From positions 23,249 to 87,248 of the forward strand of contig CACYHF010000008.1 in assembly GCA_902774155.1 (NCBI GenBank): 64,000 nucleotides of DNA, read 5' to 3'. Shown in pieces: positions 39,897-47,610 of the stretch. Numbering within the stretch: the stretch's first letter is position 1; every line of letters begins with the position of its first letter. The position numbers and the translations under genes were made by a program. The stretch is from an uncultured Bacteroidia bacterium. GTDB lineage: Bacteria > Bacteroidota > Bacteroidia > Bacteroidales > UBA932. A model generated the notes under the pieces. That model did no database searches and had not been told where the DNA came from. It saw only the letters and a program-made list of their open reading frames with translations.

Positions 39897-40988
39897 ATGC
39901 AAAGCACTAATGAACTAAGCCAAATCGTGAACCAGTTTGCCATCCAAGGGCAGGTGCTGGATATCAAGCCGTTAGGGAACGGACTCATCAACGACACATT
40001 ACTGGTCCATACCGATGGACCTGAAGATTATGTCCTGCAGCGGATTAACAATGCCATTTTCCAGGATGTGGAGCTGCTGCAGCACAACATAGACTGTGCC
40101 ACGGCCCACATCCGGAAGAAGCTCGCCGGAGACCCGGACATCGAGCGGAAGGTGCTCCGTTTCCTGCCCTGCAAGGCTACGGGGAAGTCTTATTGGACCG
40201 ACGGAAACAGCTATTGGCGTGTGTCGGTGTTCATCCAGGGCGCCCATACGCTGGAGGCGGTGAATCCGGAGTCTTCCTACTGCGCCGGCAAGTCTTTCGG
40301 CCAGTTCGAGGCCATGCTGGCCGATATCCCGGATCAGCTGGGAGAACCCATCCCGGACTTCCATAACATGGAGCTTCGGGCCCGGCAGCTGCATGAGGCT
40401 GTATCGGCCAATCCTGTCGGCCGTCTGGCCGAACCTGAGGTACAGGCCATCCTGGCGGATCTTCTGCCCTTCGAGGAGCAGATGTGCAAGGCGGAACGGC
40501 TGTACCGGGAGGGGCGGCTGCCCAAACGCATCTGCCACTGCGACACCAAGGTGAACAACATGCTCTTCGATGAGAACGGGGCGGTCCTTTGCGTGATCGA
40601 CCTGGACACCCTCATGCCGTCCTTCGTCTTCTCCGACTTCGGCGATTTCCTGCGCACCGGCGCCAATACTGTGGCCGAGGATTGCCCGGATATCGATAAG
40701 GTGGATTTCCGGATGGATATCTTCGAGGCGTTTGCCAAGGGCTATCTGGAGGGTGCCGGCAGCTTCTTAACGCCCATCGAGGTGGAGAACCTGCCCTATG
40801 CCGCCTGTCTGTTCCCTTACATGCAGGCCGTGCGTTTCTTCGCCGATTACATTAACGGCGACACCTATTATAAGATTCAGTACCCGGACCACAACCTGGT
40901 GCGCACACGGAACCAGGTGGCGCTGTTCCACGCCGCCCTGGAAAAGACTCCGCAAATGCAGGCGATTATTGCCCGCGTTACTGGATAA
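39897..40988 (+). CDS. APH-fold sugar kinase, N-acetylhexosamine 1-kinase-like
   Basis: A 363-residue phosphotransferase of the aminoglycoside-kinase fold. The catalytic loop is ICHCDTKVNNMLFDENG with its Asp and Asn, and the metal-binding segment VIDLDTLMPSFVFSDFGDFL followed by GANTVAEDCPDI closely resembles NahK, which phosphorylates GlcNAc/GalNAc at C1. A role in salvaging host- or peptidoglycan-derived amino sugars fits the GH20 and GH2 enzymes in this window (inference). The ORF can start at TTG 39891, but ATG 39897 is more likely. Its last 11 nt overlap the convergent transporter gene. Confidence 0.78.
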   Translation: MQSTNELSQIVNQFAIQGQVLDIKPLGNGLINDTLLVHTDGPEDYVLQRINNAIFQDVELLQHNIDCATAHIRKKLAGDPDIERKVLRFLPCKATGKSYWTDGNSYWRVSVFIQGAHTLEAVNPESSYCAGKSFGQFEAMLADIPDQLGEPIPDFHNMELRARQLHEAVSANPVGRLAEPEVQAILADLLPFEEQMCKAERLYREGRLPKRICHCDTKVNNMLFDENGAVLCVIDLDTLMPSFVFSDFGDFLRTGANTVAEDCPDIDKVDFRMDIFEAFAKGYLEGAGSFLTPIEVENLPYAACLFPYMQAVRFFADYINGDTYYKIQYPDHNLVRTRNQVALFHAALEKTPQMQAIIARVTG

Positions 40989-42354
40989 AGCTGGAGAAAT
41001 ACCCCGCGAAGAATACGTTGGTGATCAGGTAAGCCACGATGGTGGAGACAAATACGCTGATGAGCCCCGGCATCATAAAGCTGTGGTTCAGCAGGTATTT
41101 GCCGATAACCGTGGTGCCGCTTCGGTCGAAGTTCACGGTGGCGATATCCGAAGGGTAGTTGGGGATGAAGAAGTAGCCGTACACGCTGGGGAATACACCC
41201 AGGAGCACGGGACCGGCAATGCCCAGTTCATAGGCCAGCGGCAGCATGGCCACCACCACGGCTCCCTGGGAGTTGATGAGTACGGACACCAGGAAGAACA
41301 CCAGGGCGATGCTCCAGGGATAGTTGGTAACCAGGTCTGAGAGCATGAGCTTCATCTGGTCCATGTAGTTGCCGAAATAGGTGTCGGCCAGCCAGGCAAT
41401 GCCATAGATGGCTACCACGGCCACCATACCCGACTGCCAGACGGCGCCGCCCACGGCTTTCTTGGGCTGGGCTTTACAGAAGATGATATTGGCGGCTGCT
41501 GCCGTGAGCATGATGATCTGGATGCAGATGTTCATCTTGGGCAGGTTGATGGCCTTGGCCAGGGTGTCTCCGTTGGAGACGTGGATCATCTGGCAGAAAG
41601 CGAAGCCCACAATGACCAGCAGGGAAGCCAGGAACACGTATACGGAAGCTTTGGCCTCTTTGGAGATGACTTTGTCAAGGGTGGTGGCGGAGCTGCCGTA
41701 CATATACTGGTACAGCTCAGGGTCTGACTTGCGGCGGAGGAACTCGGGATCCTTATCCAGGTCTTTGCCGCGTTTGTAGGAGGCTGCGGAGGCGCACAGG
41801 AGGCCGATGACGCAGGCCGGGATGGTGACCATGAGCACCTGCGGGATGCTTACCATATAGCCGTTGGCATTGGAGATGGTGACGAAAGCCACCACGGCGG
41901 CTGCGATGGGTGAGCAGGTGATACCCACCTGCGAAGCTACGGAAGCCACGCCGCAAGGACGTTCCGGACGGATGTTCTTCTTGAGGGCGATGTCACAGAT
42001 GATGGGCATAATGGTGTACACCACGTGGCCCGTACCCACCAGCACGGTGAGGAAGAAGGTCACCAGCGGGCCCAGGAAGGTAATGTGTTCCGGGTGCTTG
42101 CGCAACATCCTTTCGGCAATCTGGATCATCCAGTCCATACCGCCCGACGCCTGTAGCGTACCGGCGCAGGTGACAGCGGCGATGATGATATAGATAACGT
42201 CCGTGGGAGGAGTGCCGGGCTTAAGGCCGAAGCCGAACACCAGGATGGCCAGGCCGATGCCGCTGATGGCGCCCAGGGCCAGGGACCCGTAGCGGGAACC
42301 CACATAGAGGGCTGCCAACACGATGAGCAGCTCGATAATCATGGTAATGGTCAT
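40978..42354 (-). CDS. Anaerobic C4-dicarboxylate transporter (Dcu family)
   Basis: A 458-residue inner-membrane protein with about eleven hydrophobic helices, in the DcuA/DcuB family that exchanges fumarate, malate or aspartate for succinate during fumarate respiration. Diagnostic segments include AAVTCAGTLQASGGMDWMIQ, FLTVLVGTGHVVYTIMPII and CGVASVASQVGITCSPIAAA. This fits a succinate-producing anaerobe, together with the Rnf complex and menaquinone genes. It starts 12 nt before cpsB in the opposite sense of spacing (cpsB lies upstream on the same strand), so it could be the last gene of that transcript. Confidence 0.92.
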   Translation of the reverse strand: MTITMIIELLIVLAALYVGSRYGSLALGAISGIGLAILVFGFGLKPGTPPTDVIYIIIAAVTCAGTLQASGGMDWMIQIAERMLRKHPEHITFLGPLVTFFLTVLVGTGHVVYTIMPIICDIALKKNIRPERPCGVASVASQVGITCSPIAAAVVAFVTISNANGYMVSIPQVLMVTIPACVIGLLCASAASYKRGKDLDKDPEFLRRKSDPELYQYMYGSSATTLDKVISKEAKASVYVFLASLLVIVGFAFCQMIHVSNGDTLAKAINLPKMNICIQIIMLTAAAANIIFCKAQPKKAVGGAVWQSGMVAVVAIYGIAWLADTYFGNYMDQMKLMLSDLVTNYPWSIALVFFLVSVLINSQGAVVVAMLPLAYELGIAGPVLLGVFPSVYGYFFIPNYPSDIATVNFDRSGTTVIGKYLLNHSFMMPGLISVFVSTIVAYLITNVFFAGYFSSFIQ

Positions 42355-42366
42355 AGTCGGGGTGTA

Positions 42367-43089
42367 TTAATCTTCAGTGTAAGGGGGCATAATGGGGCGG
42401 ACAAGGGGCAGGGTCCTTTTCCGGATGGCCTTGCTTCCGAACTGATGCAGCAGGGTCTTGAAACGATGGACATCGGAGCCGGCCATACAGTAATAGCCTT
42501 TTTTCAGCAGCCAGTCGGCCCGGTTCTTTACCTCCGATCCATAATAGTGGGCCAGGGAGGGCAGGTTCAATTGCAGGCGGACGCCCATATTGATGAGCCG
42601 GTCGTAGTCTTCCTGATGCAAATAGTGATAGCGTTCCGCGTGCGCCAGGATGGGACGGTATCCGGCCGATAGCGTCTGTTCCAGGATTTCCCACAGGTTG
42701 TAGGGCGGAATACCGGTGGAGGTTTCTACCAGGATACGGTCCTGACCGTGCAAAAGGAGGTCGCGGTTTTTCAGCCGTTCCAGGTAAAGGTTGTCCAACA
42801 TATATTCGGCGGCGAGATGCAGCCGGATGGGGCCTTTGTAGGCGCTGGTGAGCTCCTGAAAACGTTTCTGAAGGTCTTCGGTCCGGTTGGGAACGTCCTC
42901 CATAATGTGCGGTGTGCACCATACATCCGTTACGCCGTGGGCGGCTTCCCAGTCCAGAATACGGAGCGACCCCTCCAGGGTTTTGACGCCGTCGTCCACA
43001 CCGTAGAGAATATGGGAGTGGTGATCGGCGGCACCTTGAAGGAGGCCGCTATGCGCAAGGGAGGTATGCGGATTCAGGAAGGAGAACAT
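42367..43089 (-). CDS. cpsB: CpsB/YwqE-type tyrosine-protein phosphatase (PHP fold)
   Basis: A 240-residue metal-dependent phosphatase that removes phosphate from the tyrosine cluster of the cognate BY-kinase and so sets capsule output. PHP metal-binding motifs are intact: ADHHSHILYGVDDG (from Asp22), the His in WCTPHIME, ILAHAERYHYL and GSDVHRFK. It follows wzc by 2 nt on the minus strand, so kinase and phosphatase are made together. The substrate here is presumably the Tyr-Gly tail of that kinase. Confidence 0.92.
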   Translation of the reverse strand: MFSFLNPHTSLAHSGLLQGAADHHSHILYGVDDGVKTLEGSLRILDWEAAHGVTDVWCTPHIMEDVPNRTEDLQKRFQELTSAYKGPIRLHLAAEYMLDNLYLERLKNRDLLLHGQDRILVETSTGIPPYNLWEILEQTLSAGYRPILAHAERYHYLHQEDYDRLINMGVRLQLNLPSLAHYYGSEVKNRADWLLKKGYYCMAGSDVHRFKTLLHQFGSKAIRKRTLPLVRPIMPPYTED

Positions 43090-43091
43090 GC

Positions 43092-45566
43092 CTATTCGTC
43101 GTCCTGATCGTCCTCGTTGCCGTAACCGTAACCATAGCCGTAGCCATAGCCGTAACCATAGCCGTAGCCGTATCCATAGCCATAACCGTAGCCATAGCCG
43201 TAACCGTATCCGTACCCGCTTTGGACTGCGTAGGTGTCCACACCGTTGAGGATGATGGCCATACGTTTGTATTCGTTCTTCCGGTACATTTCGTCCAACA
43301 TCGGGAGGGCGCGCCTGTCGAACAGGCCGGCTCGGATGACGAAGAGGGTAATGTCGGCTTGCTCGTCGATGATGGAGGCATCGGCGACAAGGGCCACGGG
43401 CGGAGCATCCATGAAGATATAGTCATAATGCTCCCGCAGGGTGTCGATAAGGGTCTTGAAGCGTTCGGAGACCAGCAGTTCCGTGGGGTTGGGAGGTACG
43501 GTACCCACCGGCAGCAGGTCCAGGTTGTCACGGAGGTGCTGGACGTGGGACAGGGGGTCGTTCGATTTGCCGGTGAGGTAGGCGGTGACGCCGGTGTGGT
43601 TCTTCCCGACAGACTTGGACAGCGTGGCTTTACGGATGTCCAGGTCAATGATCAGGACCTTGGCATCCTTCAGGGCCATGGATGCGGCCAGGTTCAGCAG
43701 CGTGAAGGTTTTGCCGGCGTTGGGGTTAAAGGAGGTGAACATAATCACCTTGGCAGGTTCGCCGGAACGGATGAGCAGGTCCAGATTGGTACGCAGTACA
43801 CGGAAGGCCTCGTTGATGGAGTTTCGCTTGCCGGCTTCTACCATAATACGGGTGTTGCCGTTGTCGAAGCGGTTGGTTACCAGGCGTTTCCAGTAGTTTT
43901 TGCTCAGGCCCATCTGCGGAATCTCGCCTACGAACGGAACCGAAAGCCGCTCCATATCCAGGCGGGACTTCACGGAGGTGTCGAACAAGCTGATGAGATA
44001 GAAGACGGCGAACGGAAGACCCAGACCCAGTACCAGGGCCACCAGCAGAACCATCATCTTTCTGGGGGCTATGGGTGAGGAAGAACCGTTGGCACGGGTA
44101 ATGAGGCGGTTGTTGCTCACCGAGAGCATGCTCTGGAGTTCGTTCTCTTCCCGCTTCTGGAGGAGGAAGACGTACAGCTGCTCTTTCACCTTTTGCTGAC
44201 GCTCAATGGAGAGCAGGGCCAGTTCCTGTCCGGAGATGTTGGATACCCGGCCCAGGAGGGCCTGCTCCTTGGATTCCAGTTGTTTCAGCTCCAGTTGGAG
44301 GGAGGAAATGAGGCTTTCGACGGAACGGTTGATGGCCAGGCGAAGACTCATAAGGGTGGAGGTGAGGTCCTGTACGATGGGGTTGTTCTCCGTGGTATAG
44401 GAAAGGGCGCGATCCCGCTGCAGCAACGTATTGTTGTATTCGTTAATTTGGCTGGCGATACTGGCACTTTCCAGTCCCGTATTGGCCGGCAGGAGGTCCT
44501 GGGCGTGGGAGGGGTCGTTGGCGAAGTCGCGGAGCATCCGGGCGATGGATAGCTGGTTGTTAACCTCGAAGACCCGGTTGTTGTAATTGATTGACTGCTG
44601 GGAAATGGCTGATCCAGCTTGGGAAATATCCGAAATCTGGTGGGTCTGCTTATAACTCTTCAGGGCGTTTTCAATGCCGCCCAGGTCTCCTTCGATAACG
44701 GCGATACGTTCTTCCAGGAATTTGGAGGTGGCGCGCAGGGATTTGTCGTGGTTTTCCATCCACACTTCGTTGTACACGTCCAAAAGGGTAGTGAGGACAA
44801 GGTCTGCGCGGGAGGGGAATACATCCGTTAGGGCCAGTTGAATGACCGAGGACATCTTGGTGACCAGGGTCACGGAGAGACGGCTGCAATAGGATTTACC
44901 CCGTGCATAAGGATTCACCCAGGCCACTTGTACTTTGCGCTTCCACCGGTTGATGCCGGTACCGGGGATCATACGGATGACGCCCGCCGGGGTTTGGAGG
45001 GTGTCTCCCAGCTTGCCGCTGATATCGACGGTCTCCTTAGGATTGTTGGAGGTGCGGAAGTCTTCCAGGACAAAGGAGTCCTCTCCCTTCTTGACCACGG
45101 TGAAGGAGAAAGAAGAAACATTTCCCCGCTCCAGGACTTGCATATCCACGGGAGAGGAAAGGTACATTTCGCGCCGACGCAGGAACCGTTTTTCCGTATA
45201 AGAAGTTTCCAGGCCCAGGCGGGCGATGACCAGTTCCATCAGGTCCGGGGAGGACAGGGCCTGCATTTCGTTGTCTACCGAGTTACCAGAAGAATACCGG
45301 CGGGAGGCGGAGCTGGAGGTGACGGATGTCAGCTCTCGCATAATGGCATTCTGGTTGTCTACGTCCAGGATGATTTGCTCCGACCGGCTGAAGGTCTTGG
45401 GGGTGCGGTACAGATAGAACAGGGCCAGGAAGAGGCAGGCGGCCAGGGAAAAGACGTACCACCATTTGTGGTTCCAGACCATAGCCCAAATATCGGCCAG
45501 GCGGATGGTCTGCTCCTCTTCTTGCTGTGCAGGGGTGATATTCGTTGACAGGTAGTTGTCGGACAT
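43092..45566 (-). CDS. wzc: Wzc-like polysaccharide chain-length regulator and BY-type tyrosine kinase with Tyr-Gly tail
   Basis: An 824-residue inner-membrane protein that controls export and length of surface polysaccharide. It has an N-terminal Wzz domain (TM1 near residues 34-53), a long periplasmic coiled-coil part (about 270-480), TM2 near 505-525, and a cytoplasmic kinase with Walker A FNPNAGKTFTLLN, Walker A' VLIIDLDIRK and Walker B YIFMDAPPV. The C terminus is remarkable: 33 residues of strict Gly-Tyr alternation with 16 tyrosines, then NEDDQDDE. Typical BY-kinases have about four to eight clustered tyrosines. It lies between wza and cpsB. No glycosyltransferase genes are adjacent. 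Confidence 0.95.
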   Translation of the reverse strand: MSDNYLSTNITPAQQEEEQTIRLADIWAMVWNHKWWYVFSLAACLFLALFYLYRTPKTFSRSEQIILDVDNQNAIMRELTSVTSSSASRRYSSGNSVDNEMQALSSPDLMELVIARLGLETSYTEKRFLRRREMYLSSPVDMQVLERGNVSSFSFTVVKKGEDSFVLEDFRTSNNPKETVDISGKLGDTLQTPAGVIRMIPGTGINRWKRKVQVAWVNPYARGKSYCSRLSVTLVTKMSSVIQLALTDVFPSRADLVLTTLLDVYNEVWMENHDKSLRATSKFLEERIAVIEGDLGGIENALKSYKQTHQISDISQAGSAISQQSINYNNRVFEVNNQLSIARMLRDFANDPSHAQDLLPANTGLESASIASQINEYNNTLLQRDRALSYTTENNPIVQDLTSTLMSLRLAINRSVESLISSLQLELKQLESKEQALLGRVSNISGQELALLSIERQQKVKEQLYVFLLQKREENELQSMLSVSNNRLITRANGSSSPIAPRKMMVLLVALVLGLGLPFAVFYLISLFDTSVKSRLDMERLSVPFVGEIPQMGLSKNYWKRLVTNRFDNGNTRIMVEAGKRNSINEAFRVLRTNLDLLIRSGEPAKVIMFTSFNPNAGKTFTLLNLAASMALKDAKVLIIDLDIRKATLSKSVGKNHTGVTAYLTGKSNDPLSHVQHLRDNLDLLPVGTVPPNPTELLVSERFKTLIDTLREHYDYIFMDAPPVALVADASIIDEQADITLFVIRAGLFDRRALPMLDEMYRKNEYKRMAIILNGVDTYAVQSGYGYGYGYGYGYGYGYGYGYGYGYGYGYGYGYGNEDDQDDE
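43119..43217 (-). repeat. 6-nt-period coding repeat for the Tyr-Gly tail of Wzc
   Basis: 99 nt encoding Gly then 16 Tyr-Gly units. Both codons vary at the third base (TAC/TAT; GGC, GGT, GGA, GGG), so it is not a pure microsatellite: the protein pattern, not the DNA, is uniform. Confidence 0.95.
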
Positions 45567-45576
45567 ATGTTATCAG

Positions 45577-46389
45577 TTATTTTAATCGGGAGATGGTAAT
45601 GACCAGGTTGGCTATGGTTACGCCCAGGGAGCCCATGGCCATCCAGAAAGAACCGGACTTGAAGTAATTCTCGTTGATGGTGGACTGACCGGCGCGGACG
45701 TCGCTGGGGGTCACGTACACGACGTCGTTCTGCTGGAGGTAATAGGCGGGGGAGTTGAAGATGTCGCTGGAACGCGGATCCAGGGTATAGATGGTGCGTT
45801 CTCCGTTCTTTTCCCGGATTACCATCACGTTGTTGCGCTGACCGTAAATGGTGAGGTCCCGGGCAAGGGCCAGGGCCTGGAAAATGGTAATCTTGTCACC
45901 GGTTACGGAATAGGTGCCGGGAGAGGATACTTCGCCCAGGACGGAGATCTTGAAGTTGAGGAATTCTACCGTGACGGTGGCATCCTTCAGGAGACCGGTT
46001 GTATGCAGCATATCTTCCAGCAGGGTTTGCAGTTCCCAGCGGTTCAGGCCGGCCACTTTGATGGCCCCCAGCTGAGGGAAAGTGATGTTTCCTTCATTGT
46101 CCACGACATAACCAGTTACATATTGGCCACCGCTGGACCTCATTTCGGAACCGGCATAATGGGTGGCGATGGACTTGTTAAACATAGCTGCCAATTCTTG
46201 GTTGGAGCTGTTGACAATGATGGACAACTGGTCCTGAGGCTGGATGATGATACCCTTGTTGATGGCCATGTTCATGGAGGTATCGGCCTGTATATCCTGG
46301 AGATAATTGATGTTCTTCCAGGTGGTTGTGCTGCAGGATGCAGCCAGAAGGGCTAAAACCAGGAGAAGCGGAACAAAGAACTTCTTCAT
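45577..46389 (-). CDS. wza: Polysaccharide export outer-membrane lipoprotein (Wza-like)
   Basis: A 270-residue lipoprotein (signal ending LLAASC, Cys19) with the polysaccharide-export domain beginning at IIIQPQDQLSIIVNSS, then TFPQLGAIKVAGLNRWELQTLLEDML and a SLBB domain (VSVLGEVSSPGTYSVTGDKITIFQAL-type pattern). The C-terminal hydrophobic helix MGSLGVTIANLVITISRL could cross the outer membrane as in Wza. It heads the wza-wzc-cpsB operon. No TAnnTTTG box lies in the 35 nt between it and tRNA-Arg upstream, so read-through from the tRNA promoter is possible. Confidence 0.92.
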   Translation of the reverse strand: MKKFFVPLLLVLALLAASCSTTTWKNINYLQDIQADTSMNMAINKGIIIQPQDQLSIIVNSSNQELAAMFNKSIATHYAGSEMRSSGGQYVTGYVVDNEGNITFPQLGAIKVAGLNRWELQTLLEDMLHTTGLLKDATVTVEFLNFKISVLGEVSSPGTYSVTGDKITIFQALALARDLTIYGQRNNVMVIREKNGERTIYTLDPRSSDIFNSPAYYLQQNDVVYVTPSDVRAGQSTINENYFKSGSFWMAMGSLGVTIANLVITISRLK

Positions 46390-46424
46390 AGTATTTCAGT
46401 TAATTTGTCTGTTATTAAGTTTTG

Positions 46425-46498
46425 TGATTCCGAAGGGATTCGAACCCTTGACCCACAGCTTAGAAGGCTGTTGCTCTATCCAACTGAGCTACGGAACC
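46425..46498 (-). tRNA. tRNA-Arg (anticodon TCT)
   Basis: 74-nt cloverleaf on the minus strand. Acceptor GGTTCCG pairs with CGGAATC (one G-U), D arm GCTC/GAGC, anticodon stem ACAGC/GCTGT with loop CTTCTAA, T arm AAGGG/CCCTT with TTCGAAT. Discriminator A; CCA is not encoded. It decodes AGA/AGG, rare codons in this GC-rich genome. Confidence 0.96.
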
Positions 46499-46505
46499 GG
46501 AACTG

Positions 46506-46537
46506 CAAAGATAGTGAATAATTTGCCAATAGGCAAA
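46506..46537 (-). promoter_or_regulatory. Promoter of tRNA-Arg
   Basis: Minus strand: TTTG (46534-46537), 20-nt spacer, TATCTTTG (46506-46513), then CAGTTCCG leading directly into the tRNA. Consensus spacing. The minus-33 box is also the distal arm of a TTTGCC/GGCAAA hairpin (46522-46537) just downstream of the next gene's stop. Confidence 0.85.
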
Positions 46538-47521
46538 CTAACGGGGGCTTAACGACAGCAGAAGCTGTACTTGCTGGTTGATGGCGTCGGAAAATCCGTT
46601 CTTCTCCTCCCCGGCGGGGAAGCTGTCTTCCAGTGTACCGCCCTTGTAATCAATGGCCAGGCCGGTGATGCCCACTTCACACATGCGGGCCAGGTCTTCC
46701 ATACTGGGGTAGAGATAGACGAAGTTGGTGTCTTCGCGGGCCTGGAGGAGGCTGATGAGGGAACCGTCGGCCAGGGTAAAGCGCACGGGGGAGTCATAGG
46801 GGATGAAGAATTGCTCCTGGGTGCCGATGACAAAAGCCAGGTCCATATCTTCCCCATTGGTGTTTTTGTAATAGAGATGGGACAGGAGGATGTTGTAGTC
46901 GAAGCGGGAGCCGCGGGCCACGATAGGGTCTGCGGTGGACATAATGCTGTTGGCGTTTTCCGTGTACCCCGACAAGTTGGATTGGAGGTCGATGGTCTTG
47001 GAAGACGCGTTCAGGATGGCTTCGCAGTGGCGTTTGAGCAGGGCGCCCATCTGGTCTTCGGAGAATCGGGCCGATACAAAATCGTCCGGATTCCAGCCGG
47101 TTACCAGTTCGACGGACTTGATGCCCTTCACCATCTTTTCCATATCGGCGGGTTCGGTGGCGTATTTGAGCCGATTGAGGATGGTGCCGTCTTCCAGCCG
47201 GTTTGGGGTGGAAGATACCTGATTGATCTGCTCCAGGCGGATGAGCTTGCCATTGGCAAGGGTGACGGCCATCTTGACGCCTTTGGGGACCACTACGGCC
47301 TCTTTCTGCACCAGGTTGATGTACAGCAGATAGAGGGTGGAGCCATCCGGAAAGCCCACCAGTTCTACGCGCAACTGGGCGGGGATGCCTCCCAAGGTGA
47401 GCGGCTCATAGTCGGTGGAGATATGGGTCATGCCTTCGGAACGGTAGTTGGTCCGGATGGACTGGCACCATACCGGGAAAGATAGAAGGGCCGCCAGGGC
47501 TATCAGGAGGGTTTTTCTCAT
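46538..47521 (-). CDS. Secreted hypothetical protein
   Basis: A 327-residue protein with a signal peptide (MRKTLLIALAALLSFPVWCQ). I do not recognise a family. The mature part looks like mixed alpha/beta with repeated small beta units (VELVGFPDGSTLYLLYINLVQ near the start and a related-looking FIPYDSPVRFTLADGSLISLL near the end), so an internal duplication is possible. No catalytic motif seen. The frame opens at 47539, only 4 nt from the minus-7 box; the ATG at 47521 gives a clean signal peptide and a 22-nt gap, and is preferred. It lies upstream of tRNA-Arg on the same strand with a hairpin between them. Confidence 0.65.
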   Translation of the reverse strand: MRKTLLIALAALLSFPVWCQSIRTNYRSEGMTHISTDYEPLTLGGIPAQLRVELVGFPDGSTLYLLYINLVQKEAVVVPKGVKMAVTLANGKLIRLEQINQVSSTPNRLEDGTILNRLKYATEPADMEKMVKGIKSVELVTGWNPDDFVSARFSEDQMGALLKRHCEAILNASSKTIDLQSNLSGYTENANSIMSTADPIVARGSRFDYNILLSHLYYKNTNGEDMDLAFVIGTQEQFFIPYDSPVRFTLADGSLISLLQAREDTNFVYLYPSMEDLARMCEVGITGLAIDYKGGTLEDSFPAGEEKNGFSDAINQQVQLLLSLSPR

Positions 47522-47543
47522 AAGAGGCTTTTTCTGCATTGTA

Positions 47544-47591
47544 CAAATTTACACAAAAACCCCAAAAAATCGCCAGTTTTTTGTAAATTTG
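47544..47591. promoter_or_regulatory. Divergent minus-7 boxes for the secreted hypothetical (minus) and Na/Pi cotransporter (plus)
   Basis: TAAATTTG on the minus strand at 47544-47551; TAAATTTG on the plus strand at 47584-47591, 19 nt before the ATG at 47611. No minus-33 match at normal spacing was found. Confidence 0.65.
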
Positions 47592-47610
47592 CGCACAAAC
47601 TCGTTCCACT

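Noticed and set aside
43119-43217. CRISPR-like or microsatellite array
   Set aside because: Period is 6 nt with no spacers, it is in frame at the 3' end of wzc, and third bases vary.
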